Of a DNA stretch of 64,000 nt, positions 8,932 to 17,565 are shown piece after piece. This DNA is from a candidate division WOR-3 bacterium. Lineage in GTDB: Bacteria > SDB-A. Below the pieces are notes generated by a model. The model made no database searches. It was not told the origin of the DNA and saw nothing but the letters and a program-made list of their open reading frames with translations. The stretch is taken from positions 16,564-80,563 of the forward strand of contig JAFGSQ010000010.1 of assembly GCA_016934535.1 (NCBI GenBank). The letters are read 5' to 3'. Both the position numbers and the translations under genes were made by a program. Position 1 is the stretch's first letter. The number at the start of each line of letters is the position of its first letter.

Positions 8932-9440
8932 ATAACCGTGACTAAAGTGTTGTCACCGTCGCTGTTTTTTGAGGTGCTCACTGTAGCTTCCGAATTATCT
9001 TTCTTTATCTGAACCATGTATCCTTCAGGATGAGATGTTTCCATGACAATATCCCATCCCGTCAAGTTTTTGTAATAGTTAATTGCGTCTCCCGGGCTGT
9101 CATCTGTTTCAAAAACGACAGAATAATTATCGAATTCGTCTTCTTCGACAAACATTACGCTTTTTGCCCTGGCACCGGGATATACGATGTCTTCGTCAAG
9201 GTCGTAGTCGTCGAGATCGACGTCATCGGAATATTGATAAGACCCTGTTGAATCTTTTATGGTGATTGAGCCGTCTGAAATATCGACATCGCCGCCAGTA
9301 ATTCCTTCTGTTATCTGTTCACCGATTTCTTCGCCGACTTTTTCAGATATTTTATCACCGAGGTTGCATGCGCCGCAGCAACCCTGCATCAGCGTTATCA
9401 AGGCAACGCATGACAACAAAATAATAATAAACCTCGTCAT
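8913..9440 (-). CDS. Putative lipoprotein with acidic linker
   Basis: A 175-residue protein with an N-terminal export signal and lipobox-like MQGC at about 18-21, so probably lipid-anchored. After the anchor comes a region with repeated short Asp/Gly/Ser segments and a strongly acidic stretch (YSDDVDLDDYDLDED). The C-terminal part (about 90-170) has a compact alpha/beta pattern (VSVVFETDDSPGDAINYYKN-like) reminiscent of small periplasmic domains. The family was not recognised. It lies downstream of the small membrane protein gene and shares its strand. Confidence 0.7.
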   Translation of the reverse strand: MTRFIIILLSCVALITLMQGCCGACNLGDKISEKVGEEIGEQITEGITGGDVDISDGSITIKDSTGSYQYSDDVDLDDYDLDEDIVYPGARAKSVMFVEEDEFDNYSVVFETDDSPGDAINYYKNLTGWDIVMETSHPEGYMVQIKKDNSEATVSTSKNSDGDNTLVTVIYTEHK

Positions 9441-9452
9441 GATCCCTCCGTT

Positions 9453-9671
9453 TCAGATTTGAACATCTTCTTTTTTCTTCGTTTCCCGCGAGCGTCGCCG
9501 GATCAATCCGACCAAAGTTACAACGAATAGGTCGGCACCCACTACAACCAGGGCTATCGGCCAGTCTCTTTTTACACTCAAATAACCCGCGTTTGACAAC
9601 CATAGAAGTGCTCCGACAACGATCAAAAGTATACTTAAGTTCATTGCAAATTTCACTTTTCCCCCTTTCAC
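9453..9671 (-). CDS. Small two-helix membrane protein (LiaI/DUF5668-like)
   Basis: Up to 72 residues, with two hydrophobic segments (about 11-30 and 37-57) separated by a short basic turn with RDWP, then a basic C-terminal tail. The NAGYLSVKRDWPIALVVVG pattern is typical of LiaI/DUF5668-type membrane proteins, often envelope-stress linked. The start is uncertain: GTG 9671, or GTG 9656 which has AGGGGGA four nt upstream and gives 67 residues. Probably co-transcribed with the following lipoprotein gene. Confidence 0.65.
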   Translation of the reverse strand: MKGGKVKFAMNLSILLIVVGALLWLSNAGYLSVKRDWPIALVVVGADLFVVTLVGLIRRRSRETKKKEDVQI

Positions 9672-9776
9672 TTTAATTACTTATACCATAAAGACCTCAT
9701 CTTTAAAAGCCTGTGCCTGGCGCTTGCGCTGGAACGCCGTTGCTCGTAAACTAAATAAAAAAATGAAAGGATAAAA

Positions 9777-11336
9777 ATGCCGACAAAATATAAAATCATC
9801 TGGATAGACGACGAAGTAGAGCTTTTTGAACCTCACATAAAACTCCTTAACAAACAGAACTACGAAGTCAAAACTGCGAACAACGGCTACGACGCAGTCT
9901 CCATGATAGAAAGAGAATCGTTCGATCTGGTATTTCTCGACGTGATGATGCCCGGAAAAGACGGCATAAGCGTTCTCGATGATATAAAAAGCCTGAAACC
10001 TTCTCTTCCTGTCGTAATGATCACAAAAAGCGAAGATGAAATAACTGTCGACGAAAGCATCGCCCTGAAAGCGGACGATTATGTCGTCAAACCGGTACAT
10101 CCGAGTCAGCTGATCGCCGTGTGCAAAAAATTCCTCGAAAGAGAAAGGCTCATAGACACGAGAATACCTCCGAGATACACGGAAGAGCTGAAATCCCTGA
10201 AAACTCAGTTCGAAAGCGAAAATCCTTTCACCTGGATTGACCTTGCCAAAAAGATAAACACATGGACTTTGAGACTTCTTGACAGCTCTGATTCTCTTCT
10301 CAGGGAAATTCACTCCGACATAAGAAAAGAAGCCGACCTGGCTTTGTCTTCATTTTTTCAGAAGTTCTACCCCGATATAATCAACGACAAAAATGCTCCG
10401 GTTTTATCGCACACTTTCCTTGAACGGATTTTAATACCTCTTTACGAAGAAAAACCTCCCCTTCTTTTCGTTATAATCGACTGCATGAGGTCCGACCAAT
10501 GGACTGAGATATCCAAATTTCTCGAAAAGTATTTTTCCATAAGTTCGTCCTATTATTTTTCCATTCTACCTTCGGCGACTCCATATTCGAGAAATTCAAT
10601 TTTTTCCGGCATGACTCCATCGGCTACGGTCACAAAATTCCCTGAATTTTTGAACATTCTCGAACAGCCCCATCAGAACAAATTCGAAAAAGATTTTCTC
10701 CTATCCTTTTTCAGAAACGTCAAAGGGGCAAAAGACTCGGACATATTGTATAAAAAAATACTAAATAAAACCGCAGAGACAAACTTTTTATCCGAAATAC
10801 AAGCCGTATCCAAAACCAAGTTTTCAGCCGTCGTAGTCGACTTCGTCGATATTCTCTCTCATTCAATTTCGCGCAATCCGATCCTCGAAGAGATGATACA
10901 CGATGAAAGAGCTCTCAAAAGCGCCACTATAACGTGGTTTGAAAATTCACCTTTGATGAACGCCATAATCAAAGCAGGGGAACTTGGCGTGACTGTTGTC
11001 ATAACGACGGATCACGGTTCAATACAGGTCAAGACACCCTCAATTCTCAAAAACGCCCAGGGTGAAGTATCGTCGAACCTGAGATATAAATACGGTGAAA
11101 AACTCGGCGTGATAGATAAACACAGGGAGAGGGCCGTTGTGATAAGCGATCCACAACCGTGGGGACTGCCTTCGCACGGACACAATTTTAATTACGTCAT
11201 TTCCACGCACGATTCTTTTCTGGTCTATCCGACAAATCCGGAACAATACACCAGAGAATACATGAACACTTTTCAGCACGGAGGAATTTCCCTTGATGAA
11301 ATTGTAATTCCTTACGCAGTTTTGAGACCCCGTTAA
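9777..11336 (+). CDS. PorX-like response regulator with PglZ (alkaline-phosphatase-fold) domain
   Basis: 519 residues. An N-terminal receiver domain (about 5-125) has acidic D11/D12, phospho-acceptor D55 in LVFLDVMMPG, and KP in DDYVVKPVHP. The C-terminal half (about 205-515) is a PglZ domain with metal-ligand-like segments IDCMRSDQW, TTDHGS, SHGHNF and a terminal QHGGISLDEIVIP. This architecture is that of PorX, which with PorY controls type IX secretion in Bacteroidetes and whose PglZ domain hydrolyses oligonucleotides. SD GAAAGGA precedes the ATG. The T9SS link is supported by secreted proteins elsewhere in the window with T9SS-like C-terminal domains. No PorY-like kinase is adjacent. Confidence 0.85.
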   Translation: MPTKYKIIWIDDEVELFEPHIKLLNKQNYEVKTANNGYDAVSMIERESFDLVFLDVMMPGKDGISVLDDIKSLKPSLPVVMITKSEDEITVDESIALKADDYVVKPVHPSQLIAVCKKFLERERLIDTRIPPRYTEELKSLKTQFESENPFTWIDLAKKINTWTLRLLDSSDSLLREIHSDIRKEADLALSSFFQKFYPDIINDKNAPVLSHTFLERILIPLYEEKPPLLFVIIDCMRSDQWTEISKFLEKYFSISSSYYFSILPSATPYSRNSIFSGMTPSATVTKFPEFLNILEQPHQNKFEKDFLLSFFRNVKGAKDSDILYKKILNKTAETNFLSEIQAVSKTKFSAVVVDFVDILSHSISRNPILEEMIHDERALKSATITWFENSPLMNAIIKAGELGVTVVITTDHGSIQVKTPSILKNAQGEVSSNLRYKYGEKLGVIDKHRERAVVISDPQPWGLPSHGHNFNYVISTHDSFLVYPTNPEQYTREYMNTFQHGGISLDEIVIPYAVLRPR

Positions 11337-11340
11337 CCGT

Positions 11341-11607
11341 TTATTTGCTCTGTGTTACTTTCAGGATCAAACCTTCTTCGTCGATTGTCACCCTTGTTAT
11401 TTTCTCGGCAACGCTTTCTCCGTATGTTACGTTTCTCCTGAAAGTGAACACTCTCATCTTTTTTCCCGGTTTTTTAGGAAAACTCACACCGAGCTTTTTA
11501 CCGAGTTTTCGATCCGGGGTTGCTTCTACAGTTTTCACGTCATGGTCTACCCCCGAAAGCTCGGGAAGTTTTTCGAGTATCTTATTAAGCAATTCGTCGT
11601 TCCGCAT
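11341..11607 (-). CDS. Small conserved-looking protein of unknown function
   Basis: 88 residues, not recognised. The N-terminal part is acidic and helical (NDELLNKILEKLPEL). The middle is very basic (DRKLGKKLGVSFPKKPGKKMR) and the C-terminal half looks like an alternating beta-hairpin (RVFTFRRNVTYGESVAEKITRVTIDEEGLILKV). No signal peptide or membrane segment. It starts 14 nt after the stop of the C25-like peptidase on the same strand, so it may be its partner or inhibitor (speculative). Confidence 0.6.
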   Translation of the reverse strand: MRNDELLNKILEKLPELSGVDHDVKTVEATPDRKLGKKLGVSFPKKPGKKMRVFTFRRNVTYGESVAEKITRVTIDEEGLILKVTQSK

Positions 11608-11621
11608 AAACTCTCCGTTTT

Positions 11622-12632
11622 TTACTTTATAACCATTCTTGCGCCTGCCATTCCGTAAGACACGAACTGCATAAGCGTTTTTTTGTCGTCCTCGTCAAGA
11701 TATCCCTGTTGTCTTATCATTTTCCTCGAAAAATCGACTTTCGCGTTTTTGAGCGCTTGTGCGACAGGCAAACCCTTCAGGGCGTATTGAAGAAAATATT
11801 TCACGACGAGATCAGCCTCTTGGCTCGGGGGTTCGGCAGGACCATATGAAACAGTAGTCGAACCTACAAGTACATGAGCTCCTTTTTTAAAAAAAGCCAT
11901 TGCCATGCTTTCTTCACGCCCCCTTCTTTCCAAAAGGGCACCGTAGCAGGATTCCGTTACAATCACCGATTTTTCGGCGCTTTCTATGTCCGAAGATGAA
12001 ATTATAACCGGGAATTCATGCGCTCCCTGACCATACCAGCATCCGGTGTTTTTATCACCGTGGACGTTAAAATACAAAATGCTCTCCCGTGAAGATACTA
12101 TTCCTTTGTCGAGATCGCCCCTTCTCGCTGGAGGAGTAAGAATCAAAGGGCTTGCGGGTGACAGCACGATATAAACAGCAGAAGAAGCTTTTTCCCAAAC
12201 TTCGGCGGAAACTCCTCTTTTTTCCCCGAGGGGAATTTCTTCAAGATTATTTTTAATGAAATCCGGCAAAAATTCAGGACAATGCCTGCAGGATGGTATC
12301 CTCGACACGGGAAATTCGGGAACGAGGTATTCGTCTTCCGGACAGCCCCAAGGATTGTCGGAAAGAACAAATTTATCCGAATCTGAAGCCGGATTGTCCA
12401 GTCTGAAAAAAGGAAGAGCTTCGTCGTCGCCTATCAAAGTTATGCTGTCGCACTTCGGCATAACTTTTCCAATAATCTCTTCGCGGAGTTCTTCGTTTGT
12501 AAAATCGCTTCTCCCGGTCAGCTCTTCTGCGGTAAAAATCTGCCCAATAGGAGAAAGAGTTTTTACCACCGTGTCAGTATCTATTTTCTGTTTCCTTAGA
12601 TTTTCAAGGGGGATTATAAAAGAGCTCTTCAC
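11622..12632 (-). CDS. C25-like (gingipain/caspase-fold) cysteine peptidase without export signals
   Basis: 336 residues. The layout fits clan CD, family C25: a LIGDDEALPF strand, EFPVSRIP, catalytic-type His in YFNVHGD (H191), and Cys in VIVTESCYGA (C229) followed by the MAFFKKGAHVLVGSTTVSYG segment. No signal peptide and no T9SS C-terminal domain are present, unlike secreted gingipains, so it should be cytoplasmic. The start is GTG 12632, with an in-frame TAA three codons upstream, so no hidden N-terminal extension exists. It lies next to a small unknown gene and convergent to the PorX-like gene. Confidence 0.72.
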   Translation of the reverse strand: MKSSFIIPLENLRKQKIDTDTVVKTLSPIGQIFTAEELTGRSDFTNEELREEIIGKVMPKCDSITLIGDDEALPFFRLDNPASDSDKFVLSDNPWGCPEDEYLVPEFPVSRIPSCRHCPEFLPDFIKNNLEEIPLGEKRGVSAEVWEKASSAVYIVLSPASPLILTPPARRGDLDKGIVSSRESILYFNVHGDKNTGCWYGQGAHEFPVIISSSDIESAEKSVIVTESCYGALLERRGREESMAMAFFKKGAHVLVGSTTVSYGPAEPPSQEADLVVKYFLQYALKGLPVAQALKNAKVDFSRKMIRQQGYLDEDDKKTLMQFVSYGMAGARMVIK

Positions 12633-12726
12633 TTTATTTTATGCCTTGGCGCGGTTATAATAAATGTTACAATGTTCTGAAAAACGAGTAAACGTCTAAA
12701 TATAATTTAACTATAAAGGAGCATAC

Positions 12727-13494
12727 GTGATTAGAAGGATTTTACCGATTGCGGTTATGTGGCTTATATCTTTTTCAGGAAGATCCATACCTTTGCCGGA
12801 CGGAGCAGAAAACATTGAAAGAAAATATTTCGACAAAACCTTCTCGTCCATCTTTCTTCACACCGAAACAGGAAATATTCACATCGTTAGCGACGACACG
12901 CTATTCGTCGAAACTGTAAAAACCGTCAGAAACATAACTCCAGAATCGGCTCTCGTGCTTTTAGATTATGTCCAGACCGAGATAGATTCATCCGACGGTC
13001 AGCTGAAGGTAATCTTTGAAAGTCCGATGGAAGGCTTCCCGGACGACGTCAGCTGCCAGGTTAGTTTTATATGCCACGTACCGCCTTATTTGGAAATAAA
13101 CGCTTATTCGGGCGCCGGCAATGTTGACGTTCACGAGATTTTTTCAAAAGTTGTCTGCTCGGTCGGCACCGGCAATATAAACATGGCTGGCGGCAACGGT
13201 ACCGTCGAAATCGAAATAGGAACCGGCAACGTGAATTTGAGATGGAGCATGAGAAGCACCGACGCACTCCTCATCGACTCCGAAGCCGGCAACATTACCG
13301 CTCTTCTCCCGTTGTCTTTGTCCGCCGATTTGTCTGTAAGACTTGATGCAGGCAATTTTTCAATTTCGGGATTCGAGGAAGTCCTCGTCAACGCATCTTC
13401 CGAACAAGGTTTGTACATTTACACCCTGAAGGACGGAGGAACAAAAGTTGACATAACCAACATAACCGGAAACGTAACAATACTGGGATATTGA
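12727..13494 (+). CDS. Exported adhesin-like protein (DUF4097-type beta repeats)
   Basis: 255 residues. An N-terminal signal peptide (about 1-18) is followed by short recurring beta-strand units (ETGNIHIVSDD, GAGNVDVHEI, GTGNINMAGG, GTGNVNLRW, EAGNITALLP, DAGNFSISGF). The G-N-I/V pattern is typical of DUF4097/DUF2807 putative adhesin beta-helices. The start is GTG 12727 with AAAGGAG 6 nt ahead. It is the first gene of a plus-strand run and probably faces the periplasm or surface. Function unknown beyond the fold. Confidence 0.75.
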   Translation: MIRRILPIAVMWLISFSGRSIPLPDGAENIERKYFDKTFSSIFLHTETGNIHIVSDDTLFVETVKTVRNITPESALVLLDYVQTEIDSSDGQLKVIFESPMEGFPDDVSCQVSFICHVPPYLEINAYSGAGNVDVHEIFSKVVCSVGTGNINMAGGNGTVEIEIGTGNVNLRWSMRSTDALLIDSEAGNITALLPLSLSADLSVRLDAGNFSISGFEEVLVNASSEQGLYIYTLKDGGTKVDITNITGNVTILGY

Positions 13495-13495
13495 T

Positions 13496-14488
13496 TTGAA
13501 ATTCCCCAAAGGCAATTTAATAATAGAAAACACCAAACTCAGTTTCGTCGATTTTGACAAAGTTCTGAACGCTTCCAAGCAGGAGAGGGCTTACAAGATT
13601 TCGGGCTACATTTCCATTATTTACCCTGAATCGATAGACCTCCTTCTCGTCAAGAACGGAGAACCTTACAACGCAATTACATATACTCATGATAAAAAAA
13701 TGGTGATAGGCATATCTGAAGTCATCGATCGAGCAAAAAAATCAGTAATGGGAATTGTAAATTTTTACGAAGTTCCGGAAGAACTTTTACTTTTCATTCT
13801 GATTTCAGCGACGAGAAAACCTGTGTTCAGCGCTGTTGGATGGGAAAAGATAGAAAAAATAGTAAGCAACAAAGAAACTCTGATTTCCAAATTTTACTCC
13901 ATAAATTTCACGGGATTTCTCGAATTCTCATGCGACATAGACCATAATTACCTTAAAATACTTAACGGAGAAATAGTGAAGGGTTATTACGCGTCAAAAT
14001 TGACAAATCAGGCGAGCTGGCCTGAATTCATAATGCTTCTGGAAGAGTACTTCAAACTGAGGAAGGGCAACATTCTTATAGAGGGATACCTCTGCAAAAC
14101 CGACGACAAGGAAGTTCAGGCTTCACCCGCACAAATAGCATTGTTTTACAACGCGATAAACAGCACTTTCGCAAAATTTTCTGAAATTCTGGGCAAAACG
14201 ATAGTAGAAAACACTGCGGCGACAAGTTACAACAGGATAAAAGAGCAGTTCAGCTTTATGGAAAACTCCTCTTTCGAAAACCTGATAATAGAAGGGTCTA
14301 TAGTCACGACGCCGCAGGAACTTGTCCGCTCGTTCGCTGTGTGGTTCGATCTTATAAAGACTTCGTTTTCGTCAATAATCGGAGACGTCGAAGCAGAGAA
14401 CTTCATACACCAGGCCGTTCACGAATACAGATTCGCTCTGAAATCCATCGGCTTCTTCGAAAAAAGCAGCCTCACTTTCAAAGAATGA
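13496..14488 (+). CDS. Protein of unknown function
   Basis: 330 residues, not recognised. It starts at TTG 13496 one nt after the previous stop and overlaps rsmI by 4 bp, so it is translationally coupled. No signal peptide. The N-terminal 180 residues contain two similar-looking units (KISGYISIIYPES...NGEPYNAITY and NFTGFLEFSCDID...NGEIVKGYY). Both resemble the GxLxI...LYFxxGxLxxA style of DUF4388-like sensor modules. The C-terminal third is helical. A cytoplasmic sensory or scaffolding role is a guess. Confidence 0.6.
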   Translation: MKFPKGNLIIENTKLSFVDFDKVLNASKQERAYKISGYISIIYPESIDLLLVKNGEPYNAITYTHDKKMVIGISEVIDRAKKSVMGIVNFYEVPEELLLFILISATRKPVFSAVGWEKIEKIVSNKETLISKFYSINFTGFLEFSCDIDHNYLKILNGEIVKGYYASKLTNQASWPEFIMLLEEYFKLRKGNILIEGYLCKTDDKEVQASPAQIALFYNAINSTFAKFSEILGKTIVENTAATSYNRIKEQFSFMENSSFENLIIEGSIVTTPQELVRSFAVWFDLIKTSFSSIIGDVEAENFIHQAVHEYRFALKSIGFFEKSSLTFKE

Positions 14489-15165
14489 ATCCCGGCTGCC
14501 TTTACGTAGTATCGACACCCATAGGTAACCTGGAAGACATTACGTACAGAGCGGTAAGAGTGCTTTCCGAAGTGGATCTAATCGCGTGCGAGGACACGAG
14601 AAGGACGTACATCCTTCTTCAGCACTTCGGAATCCGGAAAAAAACGATCTCTTTCAACGAAGAAAATAAAAACTACAGAACAGACAAAATCATTTCTTTT
14701 CTGACGGAATCCATGTCCGTCGCTCTCGTAAGCGACGCCGGAACTCCGGTTGTTTCAGACCCTGGCCAATCCCTCGTGGAAAAGTGCATCGAAAAAGGCA
14801 TTAAAATAATCCCGGTTCCGGGTCCCTCGAGCGTTTTGTGCGCACTCTCCGTTTCGGGGTTCAGAGCCGAAGAATTCATTTTTTTCGGTTTTCTTCCGAG
14901 AAAAAAATCAAAAAGAACTAAAAAACTCCGTTTCATCTCCGAAACCGACATGCCTTCCGTTATATTCGAGTCGCCACAAAGAATGACAAAAACTATTAAT
15001 GAAATTTCCGAACACTGCCCCCGCAGAAAACTCGTTGTCGCCAGGGAGATGACAAAAATAAACGAAGAGTTCTCTTTCGGAAAACCTTCAGAACTCGCCG
15101 AGAGATTTGCCGGCAGAAAAGTTAAAGGAGAAATTGTGATAATAGTAGGAGGCGAAAAATCTTGA
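14485..15165 (+). CDS. rsmI: 16S rRNA (cytidine-2'-O-) methyltransferase RsmI
   Basis: 226 residues from ATG 14485. The tetrapyrrole-methylase-fold enzyme shows the N-terminal LYVVSTPIGNLEDITYRA signature, CEDTRRT, LVSDAGTPVVSDPG and PGPSS. It methylates the 2'-hydroxyl of C1402 in 16S rRNA using SAM. The frame is open 144 nt upstream, but the signature motif begins right at this ATG, which overlaps the preceding stop by ATGA. Length is slightly short, with a compact C-terminus. Confidence 0.93.
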   Translation: MNPGCLYVVSTPIGNLEDITYRAVRVLSEVDLIACEDTRRTYILLQHFGIRKKTISFNEENKNYRTDKIISFLTESMSVALVSDAGTPVVSDPGQSLVEKCIEKGIKIIPVPGPSSVLCALSVSGFRAEEFIFFGFLPRKKSKRTKKLRFISETDMPSVIFESPQRMTKTINEISEHCPRRKLVVAREMTKINEEFSFGKPSELAERFAGRKVKGEIVIIVGGEKS

Positions 15166-15791
15166 TACCTTCCAAAACAGCGAACTCATTCAGGAAAATT
15201 GTCGGTCCCTTGGTTGCTCTTTTGTTAAAATTGCGCGTTTCTCCCGACGCTCTGACGCTTTTCGGCTTTTTACTGACCCTTGTTTCTTCTTACTTTATTG
15301 CGGTCGGCAATTTTTTAGCCGGAGGTCTCATGCTGCTTTTCTCCGGACTTTTCGACACCCTGGATGGTGAGCTCGCGAGAGCCGCTTCCAGAGTATCCAT
15401 GAGAGGTGCTTTTCTTGACTCTTCCATTGACAGACTCAGCGAATTCGCGACCTTGGGTGCTTTTGCATATTGGGCTTTATACAAAGAACCCGGTTATTTC
15501 ACCGCACTCTGGACCGATAAAAATTCTTTTATTTTAATGTTATTTATAGTATTATTTGGCTCATTACTGACAAGTTACCTGAGAGCGCGTGCAGAAGGTC
15601 TCGGAAACGGGACGAGGGAAGGTTTTTTTGCCAGACCGGAGAGAGTAATTTCTACGGCAATTATTGCGATCTTGGGAAAAAACTTTGTTTTTTGGGGCAT
15701 GGCTGTTCTCATGTTGCTGGTCAGTTTTACATGTATTCAAAGGTTTTTTATTATCTGGAAGAATTTTTCAGGAGGTAAAGATGGCGGATAA
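15162..15791 (+). CDS. CDP-alcohol phosphatidyltransferase, probably inositol-phosphate lipid synthase
   Basis: 209-residue integral membrane enzyme with the complete CDP-alcohol motif: D65, D68-G69, A72-R73, G82, D86 and D90 in exact family spacing. About five to six hydrophobic segments are seen. Start TTG 15162 overlaps the rsmI stop by 4 bp, with AGGAGG upstream. Directly downstream is myo-inositol-1-phosphate synthase, so the acceptor is probably inositol phosphate, giving a phosphatidylinositol-phosphate-type lipid (inference). PgsA-like glycerophosphate transfer is the alternative. Confidence 0.85.
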   Translation: MIPSKTANSFRKIVGPLVALLLKLRVSPDALTLFGFLLTLVSSYFIAVGNFLAGGLMLLFSGLFDTLDGELARAASRVSMRGAFLDSSIDRLSEFATLGAFAYWALYKEPGYFTALWTDKNSFILMLFIVLFGSLLTSYLRARAEGLGNGTREGFFARPERVISTAIIAILGKNFVFWGMAVLMLLVSFTCIQRFFIIWKNFSGGKDGG

Positions 15792-16908
15792 GAAAGTCAG
15801 AGTTGGAATCATCGGAGTGGGCAACTGCGCCTCCTCTCTCGTTCAGGGTGTTTATTACTACAGGAATGCCCGTGAAAAAGACTCCATTCCCGGGATTATG
15901 CATGTAAATCTCGGCGGTTATCATATACGCGATGTTGAATTTTCCTGCGCGTTCGACGTTGTCGAAGGAAAAGTAGGCAAAGACCTTTCCCAGGCGATTT
16001 TCGCTTTTCCGAACAATACTTATAAATTCACAGACGTACCAAACCTCGGCATCAAAGTTCACAGAGGCATGACTCACGACGGGATAGGCAAGTATCTTAA
16101 GGACTTGGTAAAAAAAGCACCCGGTCCATCAGACGACGTCCAGAAGATAATAAAAGACACAGGAACCGACGTCGTAATTAATTACCTCCCGGTGGGTTCC
16201 GAGGAAGCGACAAAATGGTACGTCGAACAGATATTGGCCGCCGGAGCAGGCATGGTCAACGCGATTCCGGTTTTCATAGCGACATCCGAATACTGGGCAA
16301 AGAGATTCGTCGAAGCCGGCCAACCGATAATCGGCGACGACATAAAAAGCCAGGTCGGCGCGACTATAACGCACAGAGTCCTCACTCAACTGTTTCTGGA
16401 CAGGGCCGTCAAACTCGAAAAGACATACCAGCTCAACGTCGGAGGAAACACTGATTTTCTCAACATGCTCGAAAGGGAAAGGCTCGAGTCCAAAAAAATA
16501 TCAAAAACACAGGCTGTAACTTCCCTGCTTCCTTTCAAAATGAATGAAGAAGACATTCACATTGGCCCTTCCGATTACATTCCGTGGCTCAAAGACAGAA
16601 AATGGTGTTACATAAGAATGGAGGGACAAACCTTCGGAGACGTACCTCTCAACCTGGAAATGAAACTTGAGGTTTGGGATTCTCCAAATTCAGCCGGTGT
16701 AGTGATCGATGCTGTGAGGTGTATAAAATTAGCGAAAGACAACAACATCTCCGGTCCTTTGACAGAACCCGCTTCCTATTTCATGAAATCTCCTCCGAAA
16801 CAATATCCTGACAGCATATGCAGGGACAAGACCGAGGATTTCATAAAAAAACTTTCATCGAAAATGATAAAAGAAAAAAAACCGGAAAAACACACGGGTA
16901 AGAAATAG
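15781..16908 (+). CDS. myo-Inositol-1-phosphate synthase
   Basis: 375 residues from ATG 15781, preceded by AGGAGGT at 5 nt. The longer open frame begins inside the previous gene and lacks an SD. The N-terminal Rossmann motif [12 protein letters not shown] binds [18 protein letters not shown] and [12 protein letters not shown] are the conserved active-site segments of the bacterial/archaeal Ino1 class. It converts glucose-6-phosphate to inositol-3-phosphate. It overlaps the CDP-alcohol transferase by 11 bp, which ties inositol production to lipid headgroup transfer. Confidence 0.92.
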   Translation: MADKKVRVGIIGVGNCASSLVQGVYYYRNAREKDSIPGIMHVNLGGYHIRDVEFSCAFDVVEGKVGKDLSQAIFAFPNNTYKFTDVPNLGIKVHRGMTHDGIGKYLKDLVKKAPGPSDDVQKIIKDTGTDVVINYLPVGSEEATKWYVEQILAAGAGMVNAIPVFIATSEYWAKRFVEAGQPIIGDDIKSQVGATITHRVLTQLFLDRAVKLEKTYQLNVGGNTDFLNMLERERLESKKISKTQAVTSLLPFKMNEEDIHIGPSDYIPWLKDRKWCYIRMEGQTFGDVPLNLEMKLEVWDSPNSAGVVIDAVRCIKLAKDNNISGPLTEPASYFMKSPPKQYPDSICRDKTEDFIKKLSSKMIKEKKPEKHTGKK

Positions 16909-16917
16909 ACGGGCTTT

Positions 16918-17532
16918 ATGCCTCTTTTCATATCGTTCGAAGGCGTCGAAGGAAGCGGCAAGACGACACAAATAGAGATGCTGGGATCTTTTCTGTCGAA
17001 AAAAGACCGCGCTTTTATCGTCACAAGAGAGCCGGGCGGAACCGAAGTCGGGAATAAGATAAGGGAATTGCTCCTTCAAAACAAATTCGACATTTCAGCC
17101 TACACCGAACTTTTTTTATATCTCGCCAGCCGGGTAGAAAACACCGAAGAAGTGATAATTCCCTCCCTCGAAGCCAATATAATTGTAATTACAGACAGAT
17201 ACGCTGACTCGACAGTAGCTTATCAGGTTTTCGGAAGAGGGCTTCCTGAAACCCTTGTAAACGAACTCAACATGATCGCAACCAGGGGAATTAATCCGAA
17301 CATCACCTTTCTACTCGACTTTGAACCCGAATGCGGCCTGGAAAGAAAAGGACTGAAAAAAGACAGGATCGAGAAAGAAAACATTGATTTTCACGTCAGA
17401 GTTCGCGGCGGTTACAGAACTCTCGCCAGAAAACACCCCGACAGAATTGTCGTAATTGACGCAAAACTTCCCGCCGACGAGATCCATTTGATGATAACCG
17501 GAAAAATCCAACAGCATCTCCAAAGTATTTAA
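16918..17532 (+). CDS. tmk: Thymidylate kinase
   Basis: 204 residues. P-loop EGVEGSGKTTQ (about 7-17), REPGGTEVG, TDRYADSTVAYQ with the DR(Y) motif, and a C-terminal lid region are all present. It phosphorylates dTMP to dTDP. The start ATG lies 9 nt after the inositol-phosphate synthase stop. It complements the ThyX-like gene further on, though the two are not linked. Confidence 0.93.
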   Translation: MPLFISFEGVEGSGKTTQIEMLGSFLSKKDRAFIVTREPGGTEVGNKIRELLLQNKFDISAYTELFLYLASRVENTEEVIIPSLEANIIVITDRYADSTVAYQVFGRGLPETLVNELNMIATRGINPNITFLLDFEPECGLERKGLKKDRIEKENIDFHVRVRGGYRTLARKHPDRIVVIDAKLPADEIHLMITGKIQQHLQSI

Positions 17533-17565
17533 ATGAAAAATACAGGAAATTCAAGGGGGGTAACC

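Noticed and set aside
9700-9745. GC-rich stretch with GCGCTTGCGC ahead of the PorX-like gene
   Set aside because: Considered as an RNA gene or terminator, but it has no T-run and no tRNA-like arms.
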